A stretch of 64,000 bases of DNA from Siphonodentalium dalli (lineage: Eukaryota; Mollusca; Scaphopoda; Gadilida; Siphonodentaliidae). Location of the stretch: assembly GCA_032622095.1 (NCBI GenBank), contig CP136062.1, positions 199,459,887 to 199,523,886 on the forward strand, written 5' to 3'. Each line of letters begins with the position of its first letter. The first letter of the stretch is position 1. The notes beneath the pieces were generated by a model. The model was not told the DNA's origin. It saw nothing but the letters and a program-made list of their open reading frames with translations, and ran no database searches. The translations under genes and the position numbers were made by a program. This document shows positions 34,410-45,619 of this stretch, piece by piece.

Positions 34410-34850
34410 ATTCAGATCAACATATCCCTTCTTTTTCGCCCATAGAATGAATAGGGAAATGTAAATCTAATTGTTCAGTATTTTGTTCATTTTGAACTAC
34501 ATAAAGAATAAACTAAAATTCATGTACTGTTTGATATCTGTACAATAACAACATACATGTAGTTGACCATAATAACTGAACACAAATTGAATTGTCACAA
34601 GTATTAACAAATTATGATATCACACTCTTGAATCAGATTGAAACTGAGATCATTCCCCTCCTTTGTTTGACAAATACACAATACGGGAAAAAATGTGTAT
34701 GTGTGGTTCCCATAAATATCATGGGGTTCGATTTTGACCACATAATACGGTTTTATCTTGTGTATCTATCGACCAATCAAATAGATGATAGTACACATGT
34801 CAATAGATACACACATAAATAGTGGTTCCCTTGTTTGTCCCAGTAGGAGA
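34410..34850. other. Unannotated stretch
   Basis: No supported feature. Confidence 0.4.
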
Positions 34851-34864
34851 ACCAAATGAAAATC

Positions 34865-34898
34865 CCAACATATATATGTTGGTTCTTCGCGAAGAACC
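34865..34898. repeat. Two adjacent perfect 18-bp palindromes
   Basis: CCAACATATATATGTTGG overlaps by two bases with GGTTCTTCGCGAAGAACC. The surrounding 250 bp repeat the word GAACCAA on both strands. Confidence 0.75.
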
Positions 34899-35229
34899 AA
34901 ACATGAAGAAACAAACATGCATACTTTTGTTCGTCACGAAGTATCAAAATAAAGAACCAAATTAAGTACACAACAGACGTTCTGATCCAACGTGGAACCA
35001 AACTTGTTTATAATTTGTGTCCAGAGAGGAGAACGAATCTGAGCTGCTTTAGTTCTCTATCAGGTTCTCCTGATGGAGCAAGAAAGTGGAACCAAGTGGT
35101 TAATGGTTCCCCATTATTTAAATTCACTAAATGCTTTCTATTATGAGTGCTTGTGGAAACACTGTTCTGTGACAATTGGCTACAATTATAGCAACCACAA
35201 GCACACGAAGCGCGTTGGTGCATATATAC

Positions 35230-37010
35230 CTTAGGCGAAGGTGAATGACGATATCATATATATATTTTTCTATGTTTTCTACACGTGACTTCCGGTTATA
35301 TATGGGGATTATAAAATTGCGGAATATGCAGTGGACCAACGAGATGAAAATGAAATTGTCAACTTCACAACTTCCGAAGAATTCCCATGTGATTTGGGCA
35401 TATTAGTTTCATTTAGACCATTTTCGTTAGTTACATTTAGCTTAATGAAAACCAGAGAATACGCCATGACACGGGTCATGATGTGATGTACGTCATGTTT
35501 GCTTTGCGGGCCAGAATCCAGACAAGATTGTACAATTCATTACAACACTACTCACGTCGTCTCCACCGGGGCCATTGCATGCTGCTGAATAAATTATTAT
35601 TAGCGTTATATCGCCGATAAAAATCAAATTCGAGGCACAGCGTGTGTGGTTGCTCCACTACGTGTCACGTACGATTCATATTAAGCACGGTTGAGGTGTC
35701 GTTGTTTCTGAATGTTCTATTAGTTCGCAAAAACGTCGAACTGTTCCAAATTGATACCACACGATGTTGGTTCACCGAATAGACACAGAAAACGTTCTGG
35801 TGTCTGAAGGAACAGCCTGTTCTGGTGAAAATAATCACTATAAGGATTTATAATGTGATTTGTTTTAGGTTTATAATGGGCTTAGAATCGCGTCATTTTG
35901 GGCCCATAACGAACTGAAATGTGAGTGATTTTAGTGCCATTATGGACTCGTATTGACTTAAGTTCAGTGTGGGCTGAAAATAATACAAATAAACCAACTC
36001 ACGACTTACCAGATGTACGCTCTTTAAAATATGTGTTCACTGCGCCAGTCAACGAAATAACGGATATAAGTCCACTACGGGATTATTTCAAAATAAAATA
36101 AGTCCAACATGAACGTATGTGAATATTTAGGTGCAATATGTACCTATTTGCACGAGAATATGTTGGGCGGAAATATCGAATTATATTTTTAAAGTTATTG
36201 TTCCATTCTCTGTTTCTGCTGTTTGTGATATGAGCAATGGAGTTAGAGTCTGTGTATGGATGGAACACAGTCTGTGCGCATTGGTATTTCAAAGGAATGA
36301 CGCTTGATCAGTTAGTCTTCCCCAAATCATCTGCACCCCAAACCGTGCGTGGACCGATTGTTAATATTTACACTAGGACATTTAAGATAGGTGGTATTCT
36401 CACACAAAATTGGAATCGGTGGAGAACCAAACTTAGGATTTGGTTACATATGAACCCAACGAAGTGTGGAAGCAACCTGCTGGGTTCTGTGCTGGCAAAT
36501 TTGGAACTATTTTCTTAGGGTATACCAGGTCTTACCAGGTATACCAGGATCCACATGTGTTTGCCGATGTGCATGTAATGTACTTATTTCAAAACAGTTT
36601 ACGAGAGAAACAACAGCTATTCTCCAACCTTCAATCAGTGCCGACAACAATCGATGTTTGACACAGACTGTTGCCAAATGAATTTTGAATGCCAATGATG
36701 TAGGTAATTGAGCTTTCTACAGAGGCCACACCCACAGTGGTAGTTCCGCCCACTGGTAACACGACTTTATCCATATAAACATTTCTGTTACCCGAGAACG
36801 ATTTCAGAAGTGAACACATCAGCACTTGCCTTATGTTAACTAGCATATGAAACAGACAGTGCAAATTTTGATATTTCATATAGTTTGATTTAAAAAAAAG
36901 AATATTTAAATTCATATTTTGTATTTTGTTTTAGATTGAACTCTGATCTTCTGTTAAACAAAAAAGAATTAATTAAGTTTTTGTTAGGTTTTTTAAAATT
37001 TAATTTTACA
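35230..37010. other. Unannotated stretch
   Basis: No supported gene or element. Short frames lack motifs. Confidence 0.4.
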
Positions 37011-37019
37011 ATTTTCTAT

Positions 37020-37275
37020 GTTCATTCAGGGGGGGGTCGGAAAAAAGTGCCATGACAGTAGGCTGAAAAAAAATCGCCTCTTGGGTACCCACCACCCCCC
37101 TATTTGAAGGAAAAAATATTTTTTCCAATTTCATGCGGGGTACCCACCCCCCTTTTTACCTCAAAATCCAGCCAAATCACCCCTTACAGTATTTCAGGGT
37201 TTCCACTATAGCGGCAGGGGATCCCTTTTTGGGCCCCATTCCCCCAGCCAATTTTCCCCCTTCTGTCAAACCACA
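37020..37275. repeat. Dispersed repeat fragment rich in CCCACCCCCC
   Basis: The segment around TTTCCAATTTCATGCGGGGT and ACCCACCCCC recurs diverged at 37865-37920 (TTTCCAATTTCAGGCAGGGT, then ATCCACCCACG), indicating two copies of one repeat. Confidence 0.5.
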
Positions 37276-38518
37276 GGACATATTCCATATGATAATGTCT
37301 ACAGGTATAAAGATGTTTACTTCTCAATTTCGTTGGGGCAGTACTAAGAAATTTAAATAGTTGACAACTTATTTGATTTCTAGCGAGAATACACTCGGAC
37401 CGATCTAACACGAACTGAGGAAGTGGTCAAACCGACATCGATAGAACACATGCTTTTGAGTCCGCTAGTTACATGTACATTGCTGTGGTTAGGTTATAAA
37501 AAATGACCGCCGGTAATTTAATCATGTTATATTCCGGTACAATATGCATCCGAACTTTCTGCCGAGTCTTGAATAGTGGCCGTTTAACTTCAACGGTAGT
37601 GTTTCCGTATACAGCAATTAATTTTTATCTAATAACTTTTCTATGTTTTAAAGTTATTGCGGTTGATAGCATAGTAACTTAGGTAGAAAATGGATGCAAA
37701 ACGATCAGCGAATCTACTCTCTGTTTCTTCTATTGGCCGATAAAACAAAAGTATATAGGTCCACTAGACTAGTGTTTCCACGACATTGAAAACATTGACT
37801 GCATTTTCCCCTCGGCAGATACAGGACCCGTTCCCCAAAACCTATTGGAAAGCCTGCCTTATTTGACGGAATTTTTTTTCCAATTTCAGGCAGGGTATCC
37901 ACCCACGTTTTACCTAAAAATCTGTAGTCTCACAACATTTAGGCTTGGTATTTGTTTCAGTTATAAAGTCTGAGAACAGATAAGAATCGTATAAACATGC
38001 AGCACCCATTGTTATCCTGTTTGTATTTGTTTATCAATTGATTCATGACTTGTAAACAAGTTATATGAACATTTTACCATATTTCCAATGCTTGTCTGTA
38101 ATCACTTCAAATACAACTGTATCGAAAACATAAAATAAAAATTTAGGCAAAACATTTATGCTAAATAGTAATGGACCCACACGATCTTATACCATCTGAC
38201 AACATGGCGTTTAACAGATTGGTCAGCATTCATATGGCTTTGATGTGAAATTGTGTGAAAAAAACCCCAATAAATTTAACTAAAAAATCAAAACAAAATC
38301 TGGATGTGGCTTTAAATTGCATTCAATACTTTCTAGCATGATGAGATTTCCATGTTTGCCTCTTATGCTGTCTGATCAGGTCTAATGGGTAAACATTAAT
38401 GATATAAATTAATAGCTTTATTCATTTTTATTTACTTTAATCATGGGTGTCATAATTGTCCATTTTCATCTTGAACCAGTTGCGTTGGTACTTGACAATG
38501 TGATCTGATGCAAAAGAC

Positions 38519-38685
38519 GAAATTGTGAGTGTTGGTTTGTAACCGGGATTTCTGAGAAGCACTATGCCTATATCCACACTAACTACCCCCTTAAGCCCTG
38601 ACCTAAGTGTCATACATACTATAACAATGATGCTGAACACTTTGAGGCAATTATATTGCAGAAATGTTGTAAGAGGAAAAAACCG
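38519..38685 (-). repeat. Dispersed repeat, copy 1 (inverted relative to 41.0 and 43.0 kb)
   Basis: It contains TGTAACCGGGATTTCTGAGA, GCACTATGCCTATATCCACA and CTAACTACCCCCTTAAGCCC. The reverse complement appears at 41030-41155 and, shorter, at 43020-43143. Confidence 0.8.
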
Positions 38686-38877
38686 TGACCACTTGGAAAA
38701 AAGTAACGTTTATCGCGGCTGAACCACCCACCCACCCGGCCTACTGTATGGAAAAAAGTGAATTTTAGATCTTCAGATTGAAACAACTTGCTCAAATATT
38801 TAAAATTTTGAAAAATAAATTGAATAAAAAATATATTTGTTTAAACAATTTAATTAAAAAAATAATGCCGTTATAAC

Positions 38878-38985
38878 ATCTGCCGGTGTTCTCCGAAGCA
38901 CCACACCAAATTTGGTTGAAATCGGTCAAGGGCTCTGGGAGAAAAATCGCGAACAGACAGACAGATCACTGAACTCTCTAATATA
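38878..38985. repeat. Short repeat fragment with GACA microsatellite
   Basis: CACCAAATTTGGTTGAAATC, then GGTCAAGGGCTCTGGGAGAA and CAGACAGACAGATC, resembles the hairpin/GACA-bearing repeats elsewhere in the window but has no terminal hairpin. Confidence 0.4.
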
Positions 38986-39379
38986 CATGTATCTAAACCA
39001 GATAACACACATTCCTTTTGCCACTAAATGTGAAAATTGTGTCAAGTGTCATGCTAAATGAAAAACATATTTATAATCACGGATAAATTTATGACATCAG
39101 GTCTCAAATATAAATCTCAGTATATTATGATTTGGCAACAAACAAGTTGACTGAATATAGCAATATAACACTGAATGTATGCATGGATATCAAAATTGGG
39201 TGAAGAAAGATGGCAGCAGAATTTCCAATGCAGCCATTGATCTGCTCAGTCGTTGATTGGTCGAAAATATCCGCTAATAATTATTTGATTGACAGATGTG
39301 GAGAGGTCCATTAAAGAACTGCAACAACATAATACAAATGTGCAAGCTTGCTGCTATGCCCAGGTCAGTGACAATAAAG

Positions 39380-39825
39380 ATTTATTACATGATCCTATCC
39401 TTTTTTATTCAATAAACCCATTGTATAAATTGTGATATGCAACGTTCGTAGCATAACAAAAAATAGTGTCAGGTGAACTTTGACTTCCGGTGTGTCGTCT
39501 GTTTACATTGCGTACGCTACGTCTCAAAATACTATGGCTTCCAATATTTTCCAACAAACTGAATTAATTAAATACGCGAAAGAGTCTTTATTTATCTGGG
39601 TCTATTTCTTTAGGCGGACGAACAACGCATAGTTTCGTGAAACGTCATCGCCGGCCTTATATAGAAGCCGATGTTAGTTTCACGTCCCACTTGTTGATTT
39701 AACTATCTGTATCGACCTTTTGGATCATGTAATAAATAGAATCTACAACTCGTCCCCAGTTTGCTTGTTTTGTAAATTAAGCTATAACCGGGGGACTCGT
39801 TGTAGTTCCTATATGTCTAGTACAT
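39380..39825. mobile_element. Inverted-repeat element, ATTTATTACATGATCC family, copy 1
   Basis: The left edge TTTATTACATGATCCTA is mirrored by TTGGATCATGTAATAAA at about 39722-39737. A small foldback follows (CTACAACTCGTCCCC pairing with GGGGGACTCGTTGTAG). The whole matches 61032-61584 in reverse orientation, including CTTTGACTTCCGG and a conserved 'tacgctacgtctcaaaatactatggcttcca' segment. Confidence 0.65.
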
Positions 39826-40181
39826 AAGAATCAACACTGTACTCCCCTCTCTAATTTCGTACTATAAATTAGAATACAGAGGGTAAGAAACACACGTCAC
39901 GCACATTTATAAGAAAACAGTTGGAAAACGGGAAATATCACAGTTCATGTGGTTGTGCACCCTCCGCGATGATTTATGTAATTATTTGCAAAACAAAGGA
40001 AGTATGTCATAATATATTTACGGTAAACTTAATTCGAAAAACTACTCATTTCGAACAATGACTTGATTTTATTTCCATGCAGTATCCGAGGCGTGACACA
40101 TACAGTAAGATTTGTGAATAGCTTTCCATGAAATATAAACATCTACAGTATCACGGTCGATATCGGATTACCGGAATAACA

Positions 40182-40608
40182 TACATATCGACTTGAAATT
40201 TGGTATGTTAATGTATCTTGCCCCGGATACGAATTTTATCGGGTCGCCGAGCCCGTGCGACGCCAGCTTCGCGCATGCGCAGACCAGATCTTGGAAACGG
40301 GTGGAGCTATCGACTTGAAATTTGGTAGGTGAATGCATTTTGCCCCGGATACGAATTTTATCGGGTCGCCGAGCCCGTGCGACGCCAGCTTCGCGCATGC
40401 GCAGACCAGATCTTGGAAACGGGTGGAGCTATCGACTTGAAATTTGGTATGTGAATGCATTTTGCCCCGGATACGAATGTTATCGGGTCGCCGAGCCCGT
40501 GCGACGCCAGCTTCGCGCATGCGCAGACCAGATCTCGGAAACGGGTAGAGCTATCGACTTGAAATTTGGTTTTTGAATAGCCCGGACAGCGTCGGGCTCA
40601 TCGGCTAG
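40182..40608 (+). mobile_element. Helitron-like element H2, 5'-truncated, three 122-bp units
   Basis: On the plus strand the tandem units (CGACTTGAAATTTGGT followed by CCCCGGATACGAATTTTAT) lead into the hairpin at about 40578-40597 and end CATCGGCTAG at 40608. The next base begins element H3. The 5' block is missing. Confidence 0.75.
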
Positions 40609-40635
40609 TCTATACTATATATTTTGAGACTTCCG

Positions 40636-40703
<68 letters not shown>

Positions 40704-41780
40704 TATATATATATATTTGTATGTGTGTACTTCATAGAATCGAAAACGCGTGTACAGATTGGGCTCAAACTTCCTATGTAAGTGTAAAGTCCAACCGACA
40801 CCGCCGTGGTCGCGTTTTGGAGAAGCTCAGAGCACCCTTCTCCAAACTCAGTCACAAAAAAACGGCACTGCGGTGGTTAATCAAGTGATAATTTAATGAG
40901 CGTTGTTTTTGACGCATCGCTATAAAGAGCGTCTGTTTACCATTCAACGTTATTAGCATCTGCAGAGAGATATACGGGAACAATAATTTTGAGTGGTTTC
41001 CTATGCGGGGAGATTTATTGGATGCCATAGTACTCTTACAACATCATTGTTATAGTATGTATGACACTTAAGTCAGGGCTTAAGGTGGGTAGTTAGTGTG
41101 GATATAGGCATAATGCTTCTCAGAAATCCCGGTTACAAACCAACACTCACAATTTCGTATTTACGCAAACGCAACGTGCAGAGAGATATACGGGAACAAG
41201 TGCTTTCCTATTTTTAGAACGCAACACATGATACCAAACAAAATTACGTCGCGTTGGTGATGGCGTTCACGACGGGATTAATTGACTGTCCGCTCTTTGC
41301 GAGGATGGGGTTCACGACGAGATTAACTTTGCGGGGACTATTGACCATCTCGTAAGGGTGGACAACCTCTGTCAGGGGCTGCTCAATGGCCACGGGCAGG
41401 TTAAAAAAAATCATACATCTTCTGGGTATGGGCGTGTATAGACATGAGCGTGTTGTGTTCCTAAGAACGCGGATCGGGTAAGTTTTTCCGCCCTAGGTGA
41501 GCTCAAACTTCGTATATAAGTGTAAAAACACGGGGATCGTCGACGTCGCATTGTGTGATACATTCTTATGTCTGTCGTTCCTAGGAACGGGGGAATTTTT
41601 CATTGGGTCAGTCTTATCCTTCATACGGGTACCCACAAATTATATATTGTGACCCCGACATGACCTTGACCTTGAAAATGATCAATTCAAGGTCAAATCG
41701 GGTCATTGAAAAACACAAACAAAACATAAAACATTGTCATGTTTCTGACCAAGCACGCTAGTGGCGGGCTAACCTGCTAG
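40609..41780 (+). mobile_element. Helitron-like element H3 (different family, same 5' block)
   Basis: It starts TCTATACTATATATTTTGAG directly after the CTAG of H2, passes a (TA)n tract (40628-40720) and a GTGTGTAC/GAATCGAAAACG segment. It ends GGCGGGCTAACCTGCTAG at 41780. The dispersed repeat of 38.5 kb occurs inside at 41030-41155. Confidence 0.7.
41030..41155 (+). repeat. Dispersed repeat, copy 2
   Basis: Matches 38519-38685 in reverse complement and 43020-43143 directly; lies inside Helitron-like H3. Confidence 0.8.
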
Positions 41781-41803
41781 TACTATATATTTTGAGAACT
41801 CCG

Positions 41804-41834
<31 letters not shown>

Positions 41835-42676
41835 GTGTCTGTGTGTGTGTGTACTTCATGGAATCGATTGTACAGATTGAGCTCAAATTTCGTATGTAAG
41901 TGTAAAATCACAACGACACGACCGTGGTCGCGTTTTGGAGAAGCTCAGAGCACCCGTTCTCCAAGCTCATTCACAAAAAACGGCACTGTGGTGGTTAAGA
42001 CATCAACGATCTTTATATTGACCTTATACGGAGGTGTTAACAATAAACGCTCTTTATTGCAATGGACCAGGCTAAACGACTGACCCCATGCGTCCGAAAT
42101 ACGGATGCGGATTCCAATGGACGTGGCTAAACGACTGACCCCATGCGTCCGAAATACGGATGCGGACGAAATGCAATTATTTCGACTAAAAAGGCTAAAA
42201 GAGCTCGAAATATTATGCAGAGGGATTTCACGACGGGATTAATTGACTGTCCGCTCTGAAGTTTAGGACGGGGAGGACGGGTACCATGAATTAACTCATT
42301 GAAAAACAAAGAATGCGTTATCTCGGAAACGGGCGGAGCAATCGACTTGAAATTTGCTATGTGAATGTATCTTGCCCCGGATACAAATTTGATCGGGTCG
42401 CCGAGCCCGTGCGACTCCAGCTTCGCGCATGCGCAGACGAGATATCGGAAACGGGTGGAGCTATCGACTTGAAATTTGGTATGTGAATGTATCTTGCCCC
42501 GGGTACGAATTCTATCGGGTCGCAGAGCCCGTGTGACGCAAGCTTCGCGCATGCGCAAACCAGATCTCGGAAACGGGTGGAGCTATCGACTTGAAATTTG
42601 GTTAAATTAAAAAAATGTCATGTTTCTGAAACAAAGCCATGAGACGAATGCCGCCAGTGGCGGGCTAACCTGCTAG
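41781..42676 (+). mobile_element. Helitron-like element H4, containing 122-bp units of the other family
   Basis: It starts TACTATATATTTTGAGA (C of the TC dinucleotide lost) immediately after the CTAG of H3 and has the same early body as H3. It includes two-plus units of the 122-bp repeat at about 42315-42601. It ends with the CCGCC-AGT-GGCGG hairpin and GCTAACCTGCTAG at 42676. Confidence 0.7.
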
Positions 42677-43397
42677 TTCTATATATTTTGAGACTTCCGT
42701 ATATATATATGTGTGTGTGTGTGTGTACTTTATAGAATCGAAAACGACTGCACCCATCGAGCTCAAATTTCGTATGTAAGTGTAAAAACCCACGGACACC
42801 GCTGTGGTCGCGTTTGGAGAAGCTCAGAGCACCGTTTCTCCCTTCCCAATTATCAAAATCACCACAATTGGCACTTCGGGGTTAATAGCGTTGATATTTA
42901 ATGAGCGTTTGTTTTTAACGCATCGATATAAAGAGCGTTTGTTTACCATTCAACGTTATTAGTATCTGCAGAGAGATATACGGGATTTTGAGTGGTTTCC
43001 TATGCGGGGAAACTTATTGGATGCCACAGTACTCTTACAACATTTCTGCAACAGAGTGTTCAGCATCATTGTTATAGTATTAGGTCAGGGCTTAGGGGGG
43101 TAGTTAGTGTGGATATAGGCATAATGCTTCTCAGAAATCCCGGCAGACGAGATCTCGGAAACGAGTGGAGCTATCGACTTAAAATTTGGTATGTGAATGT
43201 ACCTTGCCCAGGATACGAATTTTATCCGCTCGCCGAGTCCGTGCGACGCCAGCTTCGCGCATGCGCAGACCAGATCTCGGAAACGGGTGGAGCTATCGAC
43301 TTGAAATTTGGTTTTTGAATAGCCCGGACAACGTCGGGCTCATCATTAACTCAACATGTTTCTGACGATTGCCGCCAGTGGCGGGCTAACCTGCTAG
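42677..43397 (+). mobile_element. Helitron-like element H5
   Basis: It begins TTCTATATATTTTGAGACTT right after the CTAG of H4, shares the H3/H4 body and contains the dispersed repeat (43020-43143). That repeat is joined abruptly at CCCGG|CAGACGAGAT to 122-bp units carrying their own AGCCCGGACAACGTCGGGCT hairpin. It finishes with the CCGCC-AGT-GGCGG hairpin and CTAG at 43394-43397. A chimera of two families. Confidence 0.65.
43020..43143 (+). repeat. Dispersed repeat, copy 3
   Basis: Third copy of the 38.5-kb repeat; cut at the CCCGG junction. Confidence 0.75.
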
Positions 43398-44087
43398 TCT
43401 CATATATATTTTGAAGACCTCTGTCTGTTTGTCTGTCTGTTTGTATGTATGTTTGTCTGTCATTTATACAAATCTACGATTCTCCACCGATCGGGACGAA
43501 ACTTGGTACGTGTGTGTAGTTTGACCAGGCGGTGGACGTTGTCGTATTGTCGAGCCCGTGCGGCGCCCGTGCAGCGCATGCGCAGACGAGATATCGGAAA
43601 CGGGTGGAGCTATCGACTTGAAATTTGCAATGTGAATGTATCTTGCCCCGGATACGAATTTTATCGGGTCGCCGAGCCCGTCCGACGCCAGCTTCGCGCA
43701 TGCGCAGACCATATCTCGGAAACGGGTCGAGCTATCGACTTGAAATTTGCTATGTGAATGTATCTTGCCCCGGAAACGGGTAGAGCTATCGACTTGGAAT
43801 TTGGTATGTGAATGTATCTTGCCCCGGATACGAATTTTATCGGGTCGCCGAGCCCGTGCGACGCCAGCTTCGCGCATGCGCAGACCAGATCTCGGAAATG
43901 AGTGGAGCTATCGACTTGAAATTTGCAATGTGAATGTATCTTGCCCCGGATACGAATTTTATCGGGTCGCCGAGCCCGTCCGACGCCAGCTTCGCGCATG
44001 CGCAGACCATATCTCGGAAACGGGTCGAGCTATCGACTTGAAATTTGGTTTTTGAATAGCCCGGACAACGTCGGGCTCATCGGCTAG
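43398..44087 (+). mobile_element. Helitron-like element H6 (complete)
   Basis: TCTCATATATATTTTGAAGA follows the CTAG of H5 with no gap. A GTCTGTTTGTCTGTC microsatellite, a 'cgatcgggacgaaacttggtacg' block and four 122-bp-type units follow. One unit is shortened by a join at CCCCGG|AAACGGG near 43772. Hairpin and CATCGGCTAG end at 44087. Confidence 0.8.
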
Positions 44088-44457
44088 ACTCATATATATT
44101 TTGAAGACCTCTGTTTGTATGTTTGTATGTTTGTCATTTATACAAATCTACGATTCTCGACCGATCGGGACGAAACTTGGTACGTGTGTGTAGTTTGACC
44201 AGGCGGTGGACGTTGTCGTATTGGCGAGCCCGTGCGGCGCCAGCTTCGCGCATGCGCAGACGAGATCTCGGAAACAGGTGGAGCTATCGACTTGAAATTT
44301 TCTATGTGAATGTTACTTGCCCCGGATACGAATTTTATCGGGTCGCCGAGCCCGTGCGACACCAGCTTCGCGCATGCGCAGACCAGATCTTGGAAGATTC
44401 TCGACCGATCGGGACGAAACTTGGTACGTGTGTGTAGTTTGACCAGGCGGTCAATAT
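44088..44457 (+). mobile_element. Helitron-like element H7 (3'-truncated or rearranged)
   Basis: ACTCATATATATTTTGAAGA directly follows H6. Two 122-bp-type units follow; then near 44396 the sequence jumps back to the 5' block (GATTCTCGACCGATCGGGAC) and leaves the family at about 44457. Confidence 0.7.
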
Positions 44458-44845
44458 GAGCTCATCAGATTTCAGATCCGAGATCAACTTTTCACGTGCC
44501 GAGGTCAAATCTGTTTTTACGCCGTTTTGCGCCAATATATTTCAGTTCGGTGCTCACAAATCGATTCGATATAGCGCGAATAATAAATTGCCAGTCATAT
44601 AATTTGCATGTTTAGAATCTGTGGCGCTTCCTCTTTCCAACGTTGTAGCACACACCTGTGTCCGTTTAAAGTTTCTACCTTAATTATCGGGAAGAACGCA
44701 GGACCATGCTTCGGTCATCTAAAAACATTCCGTAAATCTATTAGCCGTCAATAGATCGTGACGTGATCGCGTTTAACTCTTAACCGGCCGATGTCGCGTT
44801 AACTCATCACCGGCCGAGGTATCCGCAAATGATATTGGGCAATAT
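44458..44845. other. Non-repeat spacer inside the Helitron cluster
   Basis: No gene is seen. A small direct duplication GTTAACTC-T/A-ACCGGCCGA is present at about 44776-44817. Confidence 0.45.
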
Positions 44846-44847
44846 AT

Positions 44848-45047
44848 ATATCTCGGAAACGGGTGGAGCTATCGACTTGGAATTTGGTATGTGAATGTAT
44901 CTTGCCCCGGATACAAATTTTATCGGGTCGCCGAGCCCGTGCGACGCCAGCTTCGCGCATGCGCAGACCAGATCTCGGAAACGGGTAGAGCTATCGACTT
45001 GAAATTTGGTTTTTGAATAGTCCGGACAATTCGGGCTCATCGGCTAG
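44848..45047 (+). mobile_element. Helitron-like element H8, 5'-truncated
   Basis: One and a half 122-bp units, a slightly degraded hairpin and CATCGGCTAG ending at 45047; H9 starts at the next base. Confidence 0.75.
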
Positions 45048-45441
45048 TCTACTATATATTTTGGGACTTCTGTCTGTCAGTTTGTCTGTTAGCTATGGCC
45101 GGGAAAACTGTCGGACGGATTGAGCCCAAACTTCCTATCTATGGGTAACATCCCAGATGGAATGTCATCGCACCGCTTCTGAGAACGTCAGAGCACTCAT
45201 TCTCCAATCGCCCGCCACCGCAATGCGTAGTTCATGGGTTAATCGCGTTCGTATCCGCAGTGTCGTTGATAAAGAGCGTGTATGTGTTCAGACATGAGCG
45301 TGTTGTGTCTGTGTACAGACATGAGCGTGTTGTGTGATTCTGTGTTCGTACTTAGGGGTTCCTGGGAATGGGGGAGATTTTCATCGGGTCAGTTTTTCCG
45401 CCCGAGGTGACCTTCACCTTGAAACGGATACCCACAAATGA
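45048..45441 (+). mobile_element. Helitron-like element H9, 3' end lost or separated
   Basis: TCTACTATATATTTTGGGAC follows H8 directly, with a GTCTGTCAGTTTGTCTG microsatellite and GGCCGGGAAAACTG. It is interrupted or ended by insertion of H10 at 45442. Confidence 0.65.
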
Positions 45442-45614
45442 TCTAATATATATTTTGGGACTTCTGTCTGTTTGTTTGTCTGTTAGCTATGGCCGGGAAA
45501 ACTGCTAGACGGATTTCGACGAAATTTGATACCTACGGATAATTTTGTCCGGGGAGTGTTTTCAAAATGGTCAATTCAAGGTCAAAGCCCGGACGAAGTC
45601 GGGTCACCTGCTAG
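45442..45614 (+). mobile_element. Helitron-like element H10, 173 bp, complete minimal copy
   Basis: Flanked by A at 45441 and T at 45615. It begins TCTAATATATATTTTGGGAC. A GTCTGTTTGTTTGTCTG microsatellite follows. It ends CCCGGACGAAGTCGGG (hairpin) followed by TCACCTG and CTAG. It carries no tandem units, so it shows the minimum structure: 5' block, microsatellite, hairpin, CTAG. Confidence 0.8.
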
Positions 45615-45619
45615 TAAGA

